From Peribacillus simplex (GTDB taxonomy: Bacteria > Bacillota > Bacilli > Bacillales > DSM-1321): 64,000 nt of DNA. Position 1 is the stretch's first letter, and each line of letters opens with the position of its first letter. The DNA lies in NCBI RefSeq assembly GCF_001542915.1, contig NZ_LNNH01000004.1, forward strand, positions 48,539 through 112,538, written 5' to 3'. Of the stretch, positions 9,300 through 18,038 are shown piece by piece. The translations under genes and the position numbers were made by a program. The notes beneath the pieces are model-generated. The model saw only the letters and a list, made by a program, of their open reading frames with translations, had not been told where the DNA came from and ran no database searches.

Positions 9300-10088
9300 A
9301 TGTTTGTCACAACAGTTGGAAGAGCCGATAAAGAAACGGCAATGTTAGCAAAAAGGGTAGCTGAAGAATTAAAAATCCCCTATATAGCCCGGAAAAAACG
9401 CTCGGTGCGCGATATACAATGTGATAATGGAGAAGAAGACTGCCTTGTATATGGGAAAAATAGAATGGAGCTATATCGTTGCAACGAGAAGGAACCCTTC
9501 TTTTTTCATCCGAACCTCGCCATGATCCGGATTAAAAGGATCATTCGCGGCGAAAATGACCCGTTTCTCTTTGCCGGAGAGATAACAGCAGGCAGCTCCG
9601 TGCTGGATTGTACCTTGGGCTTGGGCTCCGATGCGATTGTCGCGAGCTATGCAGTAGGGGCACTGGGAAGAATCGTTGCAACGGAAGGCAATCGATATTT
9701 GGCCCTCCTAGTGGAACATGGTTTGAAGACGTGGAGTGATGCAGAAGAAAAGATGATGGAAGCGATGAGAAGGATTGAGGTCATTCATGGCGATCATTAT
9801 GACATGTTGAAAACCATGCCGGATAATCATTTTGATGTAGTTTATTTCGATCCCATGTTTGAGGAAACGATATCAGAATCAAATGGAATTAAAGGGCTGA
9901 CCCACTTTGCAGAAGGTAAGGGGCTATCGTTTGAATTAATGGAACAAGCCAAGCGGGTGGCGCGGAAGAGAGTCGTGTTGAAAGACCACTTCCGCAGCTC
10001 CCGATTTGAGGAATTCGGATTTGAGGTGCAGAAGAGAAAAACATCCAAATTCCATTTTGGCTACATTTCCGTTTCAGATCAAGAATGA
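9300..10088 (+). CDS. ypiP: RsmJ-like class I SAM-dependent methyltransferase YpiP
   Basis: A 262-residue protein of the DUF548/RsmJ-like family. Motif I is VLDCTLGLGSDAI (about residues 101-113) and the catalytic-loop motif is VVYFDPMFEE. The DPMF form resembles RsmJ, the 16S rRNA m2G1516 methyltransferase, so RNA guanine methylation is a reasonable but unproven guess. The ATG at 9300 follows a GGGGGAGG stretch; in-frame codons upstream to 9243 lack support. Its 3' end overlaps the convergent gamma-glutamyltransferase by 10 bp, with no terminator in between. Confidence 0.85.
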   Translation: MFVTTVGRADKETAMLAKRVAEELKIPYIARKKRSVRDIQCDNGEEDCLVYGKNRMELYRCNEKEPFFFHPNLAMIRIKRIIRGENDPFLFAGEITAGSSVLDCTLGLGSDAIVASYAVGALGRIVATEGNRYLALLVEHGLKTWSDAEEKMMEAMRRIEVIHGDHYDMLKTMPDNHFDVVYFDPMFEETISESNGIKGLTHFAEGKGLSFELMEQAKRVARKRVVLKDHFRSSRFEEFGFEVQKRKTSKFHFGYISVSDQE

Positions 10089-11773
10089 TAATCTGTTTCT
10101 TCAAGTCCCATGGCACAGCCTTCACGGCTTGAATCGGCAGCTCCATAGTTTGAGCCATCCGGGTTGATTTGTATGGCCTGGACGTTCCCGATAGAATGGG
10201 GGACATCATTGAAGACGAAGCCCATTGCTTCCAATTGCCCTTTGCTTGTCATGTCCATGCCTGCTTCCCATTCGATGTGCGGGCCCATCGGCGTGAAAAT
10301 CCTTGGCTCTTCAATGGCAGCTTTCAAGTCCATTTTCAAATCAATTACATTGATGATCGTTTGAACCACTGAGCTGATGATGGTTGGCCCGCCAGGCGAT
10401 CCAAGCGTTAAAATCGGCTCGCCGTCTTTAAAAATGATGGTCGGGCTTTTGCAGCTGACAGGCCGCTTGTTCGGCTGCACTTCATTCATGCCGCCCGGAA
10501 CGGAATCGAAATCCGTCAATTCGTTATTCAACATGAAGCCATAGTCGGAAACCATGATCCCCGATCCGAAGGGATGCTCCACCGTTGATGTGCAAGCAGC
10601 GATGTTGCCCCATCTGTCACGAACCGTGAAGTGTGTCGTTTCACTGATATCTTCGTCATTGGGCTGCGGAATCACTTCCCTTTTGTTGACCGAATCATAA
10701 ATCCAAGGGTTTCCGTAGTCGATGGCATTATTCCTCGTCTTGAAATTAATGAAAGAGCGGCGTTTCGCTATATAGTCATCATGCATGAGACCTTTCAATG
10801 GCAATTCGGCAAACTCCGGATCAGCAAGAAATGCCTTTTTGTCGGTGAAGGCTAAACGCATCGCTTCGGCAATTAAATAATATTTTTCCCAGGAATGAAC
10901 ATCATATTGCTCTATATGGAAGCTCTCCAGGATTTTCAAGATTTGAATGACGGTGAAGCCGCCCGCACTTGGTGCCATCGATGAAGCGATGGAATAATCC
11001 TTGTACGTCCCATACATCGGTTCATCAATGGTCGCTTTATAGTTCTGTAAATCGGAAAGCTCCATGAAACCGCCAAGTTCCTTTATACAGGAAATGATGC
11101 CTTTTCCGATCTCGCCGTCATAAAAAGCCGAAATTCCCTCACGTTGCAATATGCGATACGTATTCGCCAATTTTTCTTTTACAAGCAAGTCGCCGGCTTT
11201 ATATCGTTTCCCTTCAGGCATAAAGAAATTACGGGCTTCTTCACCCAATCGGTATTCAAAGTTTTCAAGAGCATCACAGAGTACCCAATTGACCGGAACT
11301 CCTTTTTCTGCGTATTCAATCGAGGGCTCAATCAAATCCCCGAGTGGTTTGCTGCCGTACTCAGATAATGCTTCATCCATCGCCTTCAGGATTCCGGGGA
11401 TGCCAACTGCCGTAGCTTTGATCGAACGTTCTCTAAATGGAATGACTTCACCATCTTCATCGAGGAACATGTTCGGATGGGCCGCTTTAGGTGCCCTTAC
11501 ATGACCGTCGAATATTTTCGTCGCCTTTTCTTTTGCATTATATACCATCAGGAAACCACTGCCGCCGATTCCTGTCATCATCGGCTCTACAATATTGAGG
11601 GCGAATTGGATGGCGACGGCTGCATCAACGGCATTTCCACCTTCACGTAATATTTTTTCCCCAATCGATGTAGCTACGGGGTGTGCCGTTACGACCATTC
11701 CCGCATTACCTGTTGCCGTTTCCCGTTTATAGTTTTCTTCTTTAGTGTTTCCATTATTGTTTTCCAAGGTCAT
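10079..11773 (-). CDS. gamma-glutamyltransferase family protein (YwrD-like)
   Basis: A ~564-residue Ntn-hydrolase of the gamma-glutamyltranspeptidase family. Such proteins cleave themselves before a threonine that becomes the nucleophile; here this is Thr379 in SETTHFTV. The downstream PGGMNEVQPNKRP and LGSPGGPTI motifs fit the substrate pocket. No signal peptide is visible, so unlike secreted Ggt it is probably cytoplasmic, like B. subtilis YwrD; substrates may be glutathione-like gamma-glutamyl compounds. The start is uncertain: the first ATG has GGAGG only one base before it, and a TTG at 11869 would add 32 residues. It overlaps ypiP tail to tail. Confidence 0.85.
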   Translation of the reverse strand: MTLENNNGNTKEENYKRETATGNAGMVVTAHPVATSIGEKILREGGNAVDAAVAIQFALNIVEPMMTGIGGSGFLMVYNAKEKATKIFDGHVRAPKAAHPNMFLDEDGEVIPFRERSIKATAVGIPGILKAMDEALSEYGSKPLGDLIEPSIEYAEKGVPVNWVLCDALENFEYRLGEEARNFFMPEGKRYKAGDLLVKEKLANTYRILQREGISAFYDGEIGKGIISCIKELGGFMELSDLQNYKATIDEPMYGTYKDYSIASSMAPSAGGFTVIQILKILESFHIEQYDVHSWEKYYLIAEAMRLAFTDKKAFLADPEFAELPLKGLMHDDYIAKRRSFINFKTRNNAIDYGNPWIYDSVNKREVIPQPNDEDISETTHFTVRDRWGNIAACTSTVEHPFGSGIMVSDYGFMLNNELTDFDSVPGGMNEVQPNKRPVSCKSPTIIFKDGEPILTLGSPGGPTIISSVVQTIINVIDLKMDLKAAIEEPRIFTPMGPHIEWEAGMDMTSKGQLEAMGFVFNDVPHSIGNVQAIQINPDGSNYGAADSSREGCAMGLEETDYHS

Positions 11774-11883
11774 TCCTCCAGTATCAAGTCCATTTAAAAC
11801 CACAACGGGCAGCTTATGTGAAAAGAAAACCTTGCCATCGTAGGTGAATGACAAGGAGCTTCTTCGCAACTATTCATTTATTC

Positions 11884-11964
11884 TTAATCGGCAAATGATA
11901 AATATACGAAAAATGCTAATGTTACAAGACATAAAGCGACCATGGCAGTCGTGGTCAAAGCCAT
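11884..11964 (-). CDS. 26-residue hydrophobic microprotein
   Basis: A short reading frame, ATG to TAA, encodes 26 residues: about five polar residues (MALTTTAM), a single membrane-spanning stretch (VALCLVTLAFFVYLSF) and a final Ala-Asp. It is preceded by AAGGAGGGG at an ideal distance, one of the strongest ribosome binding sites in the window. It lies about 110 bp upstream of the gamma-glutamyltransferase on the same strand, so the two may share a transcript. No family is recognised. The RBS and the clean hydrophobic pattern make translation likely; a membrane-peptide role is inference only. Confidence 0.6.
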   Translation of the reverse strand: MALTTTAMVALCLVTLAFFVYLSFAD

Positions 11965-12202
11965 ATAAGACCCCTCCTTAAAAAGACTTGAATCTAATTA
12001 AGTTCTCCAACTATCGCCAAAATCCTTCATATAAATTAGGGTTTCGAATTATTTAGTGAAAAGGTTGGGGTTCATATCGTGTATATAGGTATTTATCCTT
12101 TTTTTCATTATTTAAAACATAGGACACTATATATTCGTAAATGGCAAAAAATAAAAGTATACTAAATATAAAGAAAATACAATCAAGAAGGGGGAGTGTG
12201 AG

Positions 12203-12823
12203 TTGAAAGCAACGGCGTGGTTCAGGAAAAGTCTCGTCATTTTGGTATCCGTTTTGACGTTCGGTCTTGTCACCCCTTCAGATTTGGCGTGGCTTGCCGA
12301 GGCCGATTCGTTAAAGGATACGAAAAAGGGGCTCGTCGAAGAAGAAGGTTTAGCCTATCTTGCTTCACAGAATTCGACTGAACGGAAAGCGGAATTCAAT
12401 CGGGAAGAGTTTTTATCAGGCATGCTCGACAAAGCAGAGGAAAGCGCTTATATGAAATTTGGCGAAAAGATCAATCCTAAAATCGGTGATGAATTCAAGC
12501 TGGCCATCTTACCAAAAATGCAAGAAGCCCTAACAGAAATGGCCGCCCAATTTCCGGATGAAAAATTACAGCAATTAACGATCACAGAGCAGCCAAGTGC
12601 TGGCAGGGCAGAGAAAATTTTTCATATTTATGATTCATTAAGCGGCAAGGATATTATCCGCTTTCACGTCAGGCAGGAAAACCCCCCGCTTGAGGGGTAT
12701 TGGTTCGATTTTCATTATCATACCTATCTTGATGCGTTTACGGCCCACCATCATCTCGGGAAAATATACTGGGATAAAAACACACCGCCTGAATGGACAA
12801 GCAAACAACAAAAGCTCTCCTAG
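12203..12823 (+). CDS. ypjP: YpjP family secreted protein
   Basis: A 206-residue protein with an N-terminal signal sequence or anchor (basic MKATAWFRKS followed by LVILVSVLTFGLV). The body contains the conserved-looking EEGLAYLASQ and a histidine-rich C-terminus (FDFHYHTYLD, AHHHLGKIYWDKN). The start is TTG at 12203 with AAGGGGGAG upstream. The match to YpjP rests on recollection of the family and on synteny: in B. subtilis ypjP lies beside the thyB-dfrA genes, here found 2.5 kb further on. The function is unknown; extracytoplasmic location is inferred. Confidence 0.75.
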   Translation: MKATAWFRKSLVILVSVLTFGLVTPSDLAWLAEADSLKDTKKGLVEEEGLAYLASQNSTERKAEFNREEFLSGMLDKAEESAYMKFGEKINPKIGDEFKLAILPKMQEALTEMAAQFPDEKLQQLTITEQPSAGRAEKIFHIYDSLSGKDIIRFHVRQENPPLEGYWFDFHYHTYLDAFTAHHHLGKIYWDKNTPPEWTSKQQKLS

Positions 12824-12890
12824 GTTGGTTTCATTGATTTAATTTCATGGTAAGAGTAAGATGAAGATGAAATTTCCTATAAGCAGTAAA

Positions 12891-12923
12891 TGATACGTTG
12901 TCATGCAACGTATTTATTTTGTT
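12891..12923 (+). terminator. terminator after ypjP
   Basis: An 8-bp stem, ATACGTTG with CAACGTAT, is followed by a T-rich tract. Confidence 0.65.
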
Positions 12924-13019
12924 TTCCGTTCGAAATGGAGATATTATCCCCCGCGTTAGTGGGAATAATGGTAAATGACCATTGATTCATGCAGTAATAG
13001 GAGCAGAGGAGTCTTTTTC

Positions 13020-13790
13020 ATGTCAGAGTTGTTGAATAACATTATTCAAACATATGCCCAATTTTTCGATTGGCATATGTGGGTGGAGGTTTTATCCGAT
13101 CCAGTGAGCTGGGGGCTGATTGGAACGCTCGTTTTGATGGAAGGATTGCTATCAGCGGACAATGCTTTGGTATTGGCTGTAATGGTCAGGCATCTTCCGG
13201 TTAAACAGCGTAAAAAAGCCCTTTTTTATGGTTTATTGGGCGCATATGCTTTTAGGTTCGTGGCGATTGGAATCGGTGTTTTCCTCATTAAACTATGGTG
13301 GGTGAAAGTGATTGGAGCAGCCTACCTTGCTTGGCTCTCATTTAAATACTTCCGGAACAAAAGAAAACGGAAGGCCGGGGACGATGAAGCGATGCAAGGA
13401 ATGAGTAAAAACAGCCTGTTGATCCGGATGTTCGGCATGTTTTGGGGAACGGTTGCATCAGTGGAACTGATGGATATCGCATTCTCCGTCGATAGCGTCC
13501 TGGCTGCCTTTGGAGTGAGTGAAAAAGTCTGGGTCCTCCTGACCGGCGGGATGATTGGAGTCCTGATGATGAGGGGCGTTGCAGGGGTATTCTTAAAATT
13601 GATCGATAAGGTTCCGCAATTGGAAACGGCGGCCTATGTGCTTATCGGTTTCATTTCCATTAAAATGTTGATTGCCGTTGCGGGAATCGAAATACCGCCC
13701 GCCATCTTTTTTGCCTTCATTTTACTGATTTTCGGCACCACGCTCGCATGGCACTTCAAAAAAGGAAAAAAGCTGAAAGAACATGGATGA
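13020..13790 (+). CDS. TerC family membrane protein (YkoY/MeeY-like metal exporter)
   Basis: A 256-residue integral membrane protein with about seven hydrophobic segments. The TerC acidic motifs are present: GLLSADNALVLAVMV in the first helices and DIAFSVDSVLAAFG in the middle. Related B. subtilis proteins MeeF and MeeY export Mn(II) to metallate secreted enzymes, so Mn export is the likely role. The ATG at 13020 has AGAGGAG upstream and gives the usual length. The 5' region (12940-12985) has small inverted repeats, but I see no yybP-ykoY manganese riboswitch, which often precedes this family. Confidence 0.85.
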   Translation: MSELLNNIIQTYAQFFDWHMWVEVLSDPVSWGLIGTLVLMEGLLSADNALVLAVMVRHLPVKQRKKALFYGLLGAYAFRFVAIGIGVFLIKLWWVKVIGAAYLAWLSFKYFRNKRKRKAGDDEAMQGMSKNSLLIRMFGMFWGTVASVELMDIAFSVDSVLAAFGVSEKVWVLLTGGMIGVLMMRGVAGVFLKLIDKVPQLETAAYVLIGFISIKMLIAVAGIEIPPAIFFAFILLIFGTTLAWHFKKGKKLKEHG

Positions 13791-14138
13791 CAAAAAGCTG
13801 ATATCAATAGTGATTCAGCTTAGATTGTAGACAAGAGGGGGGGCGGAAAGTGAAAAATCCAAACCTCTCGACAAATTCCTTTTCAATCTTCTTTAAGTTA
13901 AGAGATTCGTTACGGGCCCTCAATGGTTGGAGAGCAGGATCTTTGTCCTTCTTCTTAACCCTCAAACGCCGCGAAGGAAGGTTCGACTGCATGGACAATG
14001 CAGGTGCTTCCTTCCCGCGGGCGGCTTGGGAGCCTCCGGACGTTACAATCAACGGCTACATTGTACAACTCATAAAAATAGACAAACTCGATTTTTGTCG
14101 GGTTTGTCTACAGTCTGTGCTGACACCAAAAACTGGTG
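13791..14138. other. gene-free stretch with repeat remnant and hairpins
   Basis: No convincing coding region. The segment at 14010-14042 (TTCCCGCGGGCGGCTTGGGAGCCTCC) matches the core of the GC-rich repeats at 43.8 and 63.5 kb and looks like a fragment of one. Two hairpins follow, at about 14080-14110 (AGACAAAC/GTTTGTCT arms) and at 14119-14150. Confidence 0.5.
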
Positions 14139-14150
14139 TCAGCTTTTTTT
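14119..14150 (+). terminator. strong plus-strand terminator distant from any plus-strand gene
   Basis: A perfect 10-bp stem GCTGACACCA/TGGTGTCAGC is followed by seven T. It lies 330 bp past the terC stop and overlaps the 3' end of the convergent small membrane gene. Confidence 0.85.
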
Positions 14151-14381
14151 ATGGAGCATATCAAGAATTTGAAGAAGGACTGTAAAAGTAGTGAAGAAAA
14201 GCAAAGGCAATAAAAAATTTAGCCAGAGAGAAGGCAGAAGCGGATGCAGCAGGATGCCAAAGAAAATGGAGAACAGCAAAAGGTCGAGAATGATGAATAC
14301 TTTTAAACTGTAGATATCAAGAACTTCTTCAGCTAGCTCCCTTTGCTCATTCAAAAGGGCATTTTTATTATTGGTTTCCAT
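14139..14381 (-). CDS. small two-helix membrane protein, unknown
   Basis: An 80-residue protein with a short polar, acidic N-terminus (METNNKNALLNEQRELAEEV) and two hydrophobic helices (about 28-45 and 50-70), ending in LHKKS. AAGGTGAT lies about five bases before the ATG. It is encoded opposite to terC and the metalloprotease. Its last codons overlap the plus-strand terminator hairpin. The family is not recognised; the clear RBS and membrane pattern support a real gene. Confidence 0.6.
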   Translation of the reverse strand: METNNKNALLNEQRELAEEVLDIYSLKVFIILDLLLFSIFFGILLHPLLPSLWLNFLLPLLFFTTFTVLLQILDMLHKKS

Positions 14382-14581
14382 GAAATCACCTTAAACCTTT
14401 TACATTATATAAGGTTGATATATGAAAGGGTTGCAGAAATGGTGCTCCCAAAATAAGCGTTGCCATAATTACCAATAAAACATGGAGTTTTCGCTTCCAA
14501 TCCGTATGTTATACTAGAATAATAGTTTAAGGGAACGAACATACATACATTTTCAGTGAAATGGTGAAGGGGGAGAAGTTC

Positions 14582-15292
14582 ATGCAACGGAAAAAGTGGC
14601 TAATCATATCGGCGTTATTTGTCTTTTTTTTAACCATGCTCTCCTATTCAATAGCAAAGGAAGATGGTATGAGATGGCGTGAATTGCCAAAAGATAGTCT
14701 TTTGAGGCAAGCTGACTTGTTTAATGACAATAAAGTTTTGCGGAAAATATTTTTATTTCCTGAAGAGGATTTCGATGAAAAGGAAGCGTTGAAAATTGGG
14801 GAAACGATCGATGAACTGCCCCAATCGTTATTGGAGAAAACGGCTGAGAGCGGTGTCAGGATTAAATTATTCCAAGGTAATCTAACAGAAAACCAATCGG
14901 CAGCTAATTTAAAGGGACATACGCCCCGGGGTTATTTGAATAAAAAAACGACCTGGGATGACGTGCCTGGCATGGGCGGATCTCATACCGTATTGGTCAA
15001 GATCGGCGCAAGCGATAAGGGCAACGGGCATGGGTCGGTCAATTTGGAGCTCCATGAACTGGCGCATTCGATTGATAATATCGTATTCGATGGGATTCGG
15101 GATGACATGGATTATTTAAAAATCTGGGGTAAGGAAGTGGATGGCTTGTTTCCCGGACAGTCGTATTTTTCCAATTATCCTGAAGAATATTTTGCCGAAA
15201 CGTTTGCCATGTTTTATGTAAACCCAGAACAAAACCGATTACTTAAACAAAAAGCACCCAAGACATATCATTTTATTAAACAATTAGATTAA
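14582..15292 (+). CDS. PPEP/anthrax lethal factor-like zinc metallopeptidase
   Basis: A 236-residue protein with an N-terminal signal peptide or anchor (RKKWLIISALFVFFLTML). The zinc site is H158-E-L-A-H162 in ELHELAHSID. A second conserved stretch, PEEYFAETFAMFY (about residues 200-213), supplies a glutamate as probable third ligand. This combination fits peptidase family M34, which contains anthrax lethal factor and the secreted Pro-Pro endopeptidases PPEP-1/PPEP-2. The size matches a single catalytic domain plus signal, as in the PPEPs. AAGGGGGAG precedes the ATG. The substrate is unknown; no proline-rich adhesin gene is adjacent. Confidence 0.75.
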   Translation: MQRKKWLIISALFVFFLTMLSYSIAKEDGMRWRELPKDSLLRQADLFNDNKVLRKIFLFPEEDFDEKEALKIGETIDELPQSLLEKTAESGVRIKLFQGNLTENQSAANLKGHTPRGYLNKKTTWDDVPGMGGSHTVLVKIGASDKGNGHGSVNLELHELAHSIDNIVFDGIRDDMDYLKIWGKEVDGLFPGQSYFSNYPEEYFAETFAMFYVNPEQNRLLKQKAPKTYHFIKQLD

Positions 15293-15345
15293 ACATTGGA
15301 CTTACGTTAAAATAAGATGAATGAATGTAGAAAAGGTGGTATAGC

Positions 15346-16140
15346 ATGAAGCAGTATTTGGATTTATGTAAGCATGTCCTGGAAAATGGAACTCAAAAAG
15401 GCGATCGTACGGGAACGGGAACGATCAGTACCTTTGGCTATCAAATGAGGTTCAATTTGCAAGAAGGATTTCCTGTCCTTACGACGAAAAAGGTTAGTTT
15501 GAAAGCGATAATCCATGAATTGTTATGGTTTTTGAAGGGAGATACAAACGTTAGCTACCTTCAGGAAAATGGCGTGCGCATCTGGAATGAATGGGCTGAT
15601 GAAAATGGTGAACTAGGTCCGATATATGGTCATCAATGGCGATCATGGGGGACGGCTGATGGTAGGCAAATCGACCAGATCAGTGAATTGATCGAGCAAA
15701 TCAAAACGAATCCCAATTCAAGAAGATTGATAGTGAGTGCTTGGAATGTTGGGGAATTGGATGAGATGGCCTTGCCGCCATGTCATGCCTTCTTTCAATT
15801 CTATGTGGCTGACGGCAAGCTTTCGTGCCAGTTATATCAACGTTCGGCGGATGTTTTTTTAGGCGTTCCCTTTAATATAGCTTCGTATGCCCTGTTAACG
15901 ATGATGATTGCCCAGGTGTGCGATTTGGAAGTGGGGGAATTTGTACATACCTTTGGGGACGTCCATATTTATTCTAACCATTTGGAACAGGTTGAGCTGC
16001 AATTGACTCGTGACCCTAAACCATTGCCGATCATGAAAATAAATCCGGAAGTGAAGAATATCTTCGATTTTAGCTTCGATGACTTCGTACTGGAAAATTA
16101 TGAAGCGCATCCCCATATTAAGGGTGAGGTAAGCATATGA
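15346..16140 (+). CDS. thyA: thymidylate synthase ThyA
   Basis: A 264-residue folate-dependent thymidylate synthase that makes dTMP from dUMP and methylene-tetrahydrofolate. It has the same length as the E. coli enzyme, with catalytic Cys146 in [13 protein letters not shown]. Other signatures are GDRTGTGT near the N-terminus, [19 protein letters not shown], and [17 protein letters not shown] precedes the ATG. Its stop overlaps the dfrA start (ATGA), coupling it to the enzyme that regenerates tetrahydrofolate from the dihydrofolate it produces. It is the thyB-type gene of B. subtilis. Confidence 0.97.
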   Translation: MKQYLDLCKHVLENGTQKGDRTGTGTISTFGYQMRFNLQEGFPVLTTKKVSLKAIIHELLWFLKGDTNVSYLQENGVRIWNEWADENGELGPIYGHQWRSWGTADGRQIDQISELIEQIKTNPNSRRLIVSAWNVGELDEMALPPCHAFFQFYVADGKLSCQLYQRSADVFLGVPFNIASYALLTMMIAQVCDLEVGEFVHTFGDVHIYSNHLEQVELQLTRDPKPLPIMKINPEVKNIFDFSFDDFVLENYEAHPHIKGEVSI

Positions 16141-16622
16141 TTTCGTTGATCGTCGCCATGGATCAAAACCGTGTGATTGGTAATGATAATCAACTGCCGT
16201 GGCATTTGCCGGCAGATTTGCAGTATTTTAAAAAAGTGACGTTGGGGCATCCCATCGTTATGGGAAGAAAAACATTTGAATCGATTGGCAGGGTGCTGCC
16301 TGGAAGGGAAAATGTCATCGTTACCCGCAATCAAGGTTTCAAGGCGGTGGGCTGTGTGGTCTTACATGATATTTCCCAAATCAAAACGTATGCAGACAAT
16401 CGAGATGACGAGGTATTCGTGATCGGTGGGGCCGAAATCTTTAAAGAAATCCTGCCATTTGCCGATCGATTATATATAACGGAAATTCATGAAACATTTG
16501 CAGGTGATACCTTTTTTCCTGCCATTGAAGAAAATGAATGGGAAAAGGTTTCCTCAATCCGAGGTACCGTGGATGAAAAAAATTGCTTTGCACATGATTT
16601 CATTATCTTGCAAAAAAAATAA
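16137..16622 (+). CDS. dfrA: dihydrofolate reductase
   Basis: A 161-residue dihydrofolate reductase, the trimethoprim target, reducing dihydrofolate with NADPH. It starts [26 protein letters not shown] in separate blocks typical of the family ([16 protein letters not shown]). NADPH-binding motifs [10 protein letters not shown] and VIGGAEIF follow. It shares a 4-bp overlap with thyA, so the two are translated together. A hairpin terminator follows at once. Confidence 0.96.
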   Translation: MISLIVAMDQNRVIGNDNQLPWHLPADLQYFKKVTLGHPIVMGRKTFESIGRVLPGRENVIVTRNQGFKAVGCVVLHDISQIKTYADNRDDEVFVIGGAEIFKEILPFADRLYITEIHETFAGDTFFPAIEENEWEKVSSIRGTVDEKNCFAHDFIILQKK

Positions 16623-16628
16623 ACGACG

Positions 16629-16665
16629 AATCCGGTTATGGGAAGTACCCATGATCGGATTTTTT
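16629..16665 (+). terminator. terminator after thyA-dfrA
   Basis: AATCCG...CGGATT outer stem, with TATGGG/CCCAT pairing inside, followed by six T. Confidence 0.75.
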
Positions 16666-16687
16666 GCATGAAAAGGATAAAAGATGG

Positions 16688-16734
16688 AATTTTTAGAAAA
16701 ATCAATTACATTACCTGTAGTAAAGTGCTATAAT
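16688..16734 (+). promoter_or_regulatory. ilvA promoter with CodY-like box
   Basis: TTACAT (16706-16711), 17 bp, then TATAAT (16729-16734) is a good sigma-A promoter. Immediately upstream, AATTTTTAGAAAAAT (16688-16702) matches 13 of 15 positions of the CodY box AATTTTCWGAAAATT. CodY repression of ilvA is known in B. subtilis, so the box is probably functional. Confidence 0.7.
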
Positions 16735-16769
16735 GATTGAATTGATTAGGAAGGAAATGAGGGATAGTT

Positions 16770-18038
16770 ATGAATCAGACTGCATCAATGAACAGGGGGA
16801 TCCAATTGGAGGATATTCTAATTGCCTATAGAGAACTGAAAGACATCGTTCTACATACTCCTCTACAAAAAAATCAGAGACTATCTGATAAATATGAATG
16901 TAATGTTTATTTAAAACGCGAGGATCTACAACATGTGCGCTCCTTTAAATTAAGAGGGGCATTCTACAAAATGAAGAGCTTGACCCACGAAGAGACGGCG
17001 AACGGAGTCATATGTGCCAGTGCAGGCAACCATGCACAAGGGGTCGCTTTTTCCTGCAGCCAGTTGGGGATACATGGCAAAATTTTCATGCCTGCCACAA
17101 CACCAAGGCAAAAGGTCGATCAAGTACAGCTATTTGGCAAGGATAACGTCGAGATCATTCTTGCCGGTGATACATTCGATGATGCATTTGCCATGGCGAT
17201 GGAATGCTGTGAAAAAGAAGGGCGCACTTTTATCCACCCATTTGATGATGATAAAGTTATTGCCGGACAGGGTACGACGGCTGTTGAAATCCTGAATGAT
17301 TGTGAAGCTGAAATTGACTATGTCTTCGCGGCAATCGGCGGCGGCGGACTGATGGCTGGTGTATCCAGTTATTTCAAATCGGTTTCACCTAATACGAAAT
17401 GCATTGGTGTGGAGCCGCTTGATGCGGCATCGATGGAATATTCGTTCAAGGAAGGGAAAGTGACTGAACTTGAAAGCATAGATACCTTCGTGGACGGTGC
17501 AGCAGTCAAGTGCGTAGGACAAAAAACATTTCGGTTATGCAAAGATAACCTGGAAGACATCGTTGTCGTTCCTTCCGGACAAATCTGTACGACCATCCTC
17601 GATTTATATAATCAGCATGCGATTGTCGCCGAGCCGGCAGGAGCCATTTCTGTAGCGGCGTTGGATTCGTACAAAGAACAAATCAAAGGGAAAACGGTTG
17701 TTTGCATGGTCAGTGGCGGGAACAACGATATTGGGCGGATGCAGGAAATCAAGGAGAAATCTTTACTATATGAAGGGCTGCTTTATTATTTTATCGTCAA
17801 TTTTCCACAACGGGCCGGCGCATTAAGGGAATTCCTTGACGAGGTTCTAGGGCCGAATGATGATATCAGCCGTTTTGAATACACAAAGAAAAACAATAAA
17901 GAAAGCGGTCCTGCATTGGTGGGTATCGAATTGAAAGTCAAGAATGACTATGAGGGACTCATCCAAAGAATGAATAAAAAAGGTTTCTCTTTCGTCGAGG
18001 TCAATAAAGACAGTAATTTATTTCACTTGTTGATTTAA
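16770..18038 (+). CDS. ilvA: biosynthetic threonine dehydratase IlvA
   Basis: A 422-residue PLP enzyme that deaminates threonine to 2-oxobutyrate, the first step of isoleucine synthesis. The Schiff-base lysine lies in VRSFKLRGAFYK, the phosphate-binding glycine loop is GGGGLMAGV, and VCMVSGGNNDIG lies further on. The C-terminal ~90 residues (from LYYFIVNFPQRAGALREF) form one ACT-like regulatory domain for isoleucine feedback, as in the B. subtilis enzyme of the same length. GAGGGA precedes the ATG. A CodY-like box overlaps the promoter region. Confidence 0.96.
   Translation: MNQTASMNRGIQLEDILIAYRELKDIVLHTPLQKNQRLSDKYECNVYLKREDLQHVRSFKLRGAFYKMKSLTHEETANGVICASAGNHAQGVAFSCSQLGIHGKIFMPATTPRQKVDQVQLFGKDNVEIILAGDTFDDAFAMAMECCEKEGRTFIHPFDDDKVIAGQGTTAVEILNDCEAEIDYVFAAIGGGGLMAGVSSYFKSVSPNTKCIGVEPLDAASMEYSFKEGKVTELESIDTFVDGAAVKCVGQKTFRLCKDNLEDIVVVPSGQICTTILDLYNQHAIVAEPAGAISVAALDSYKEQIKGKTVVCMVSGGNNDIGRMQEIKEKSLLYEGLLYYFIVNFPQRAGALREFLDEVLGPNDDISRFEYTKKNNKESGPALVGIELKVKNDYEGLIQRMNKKGFSFVEVNKDSNLFHLLI

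Noticed and set aside
12824..13019. Possible yybP-ykoY manganese riboswitch before terC
   Set aside because: Only small inverted repeats were found; the conserved aptamer blocks are absent.
13850..14185. A 111-codon frame between terC and the small membrane gene
   Set aside because: It runs through a repeat relic and two hairpins including a terminator, with no coherent protein pattern; the GGGGGGG before it is not matched by a plausible product.
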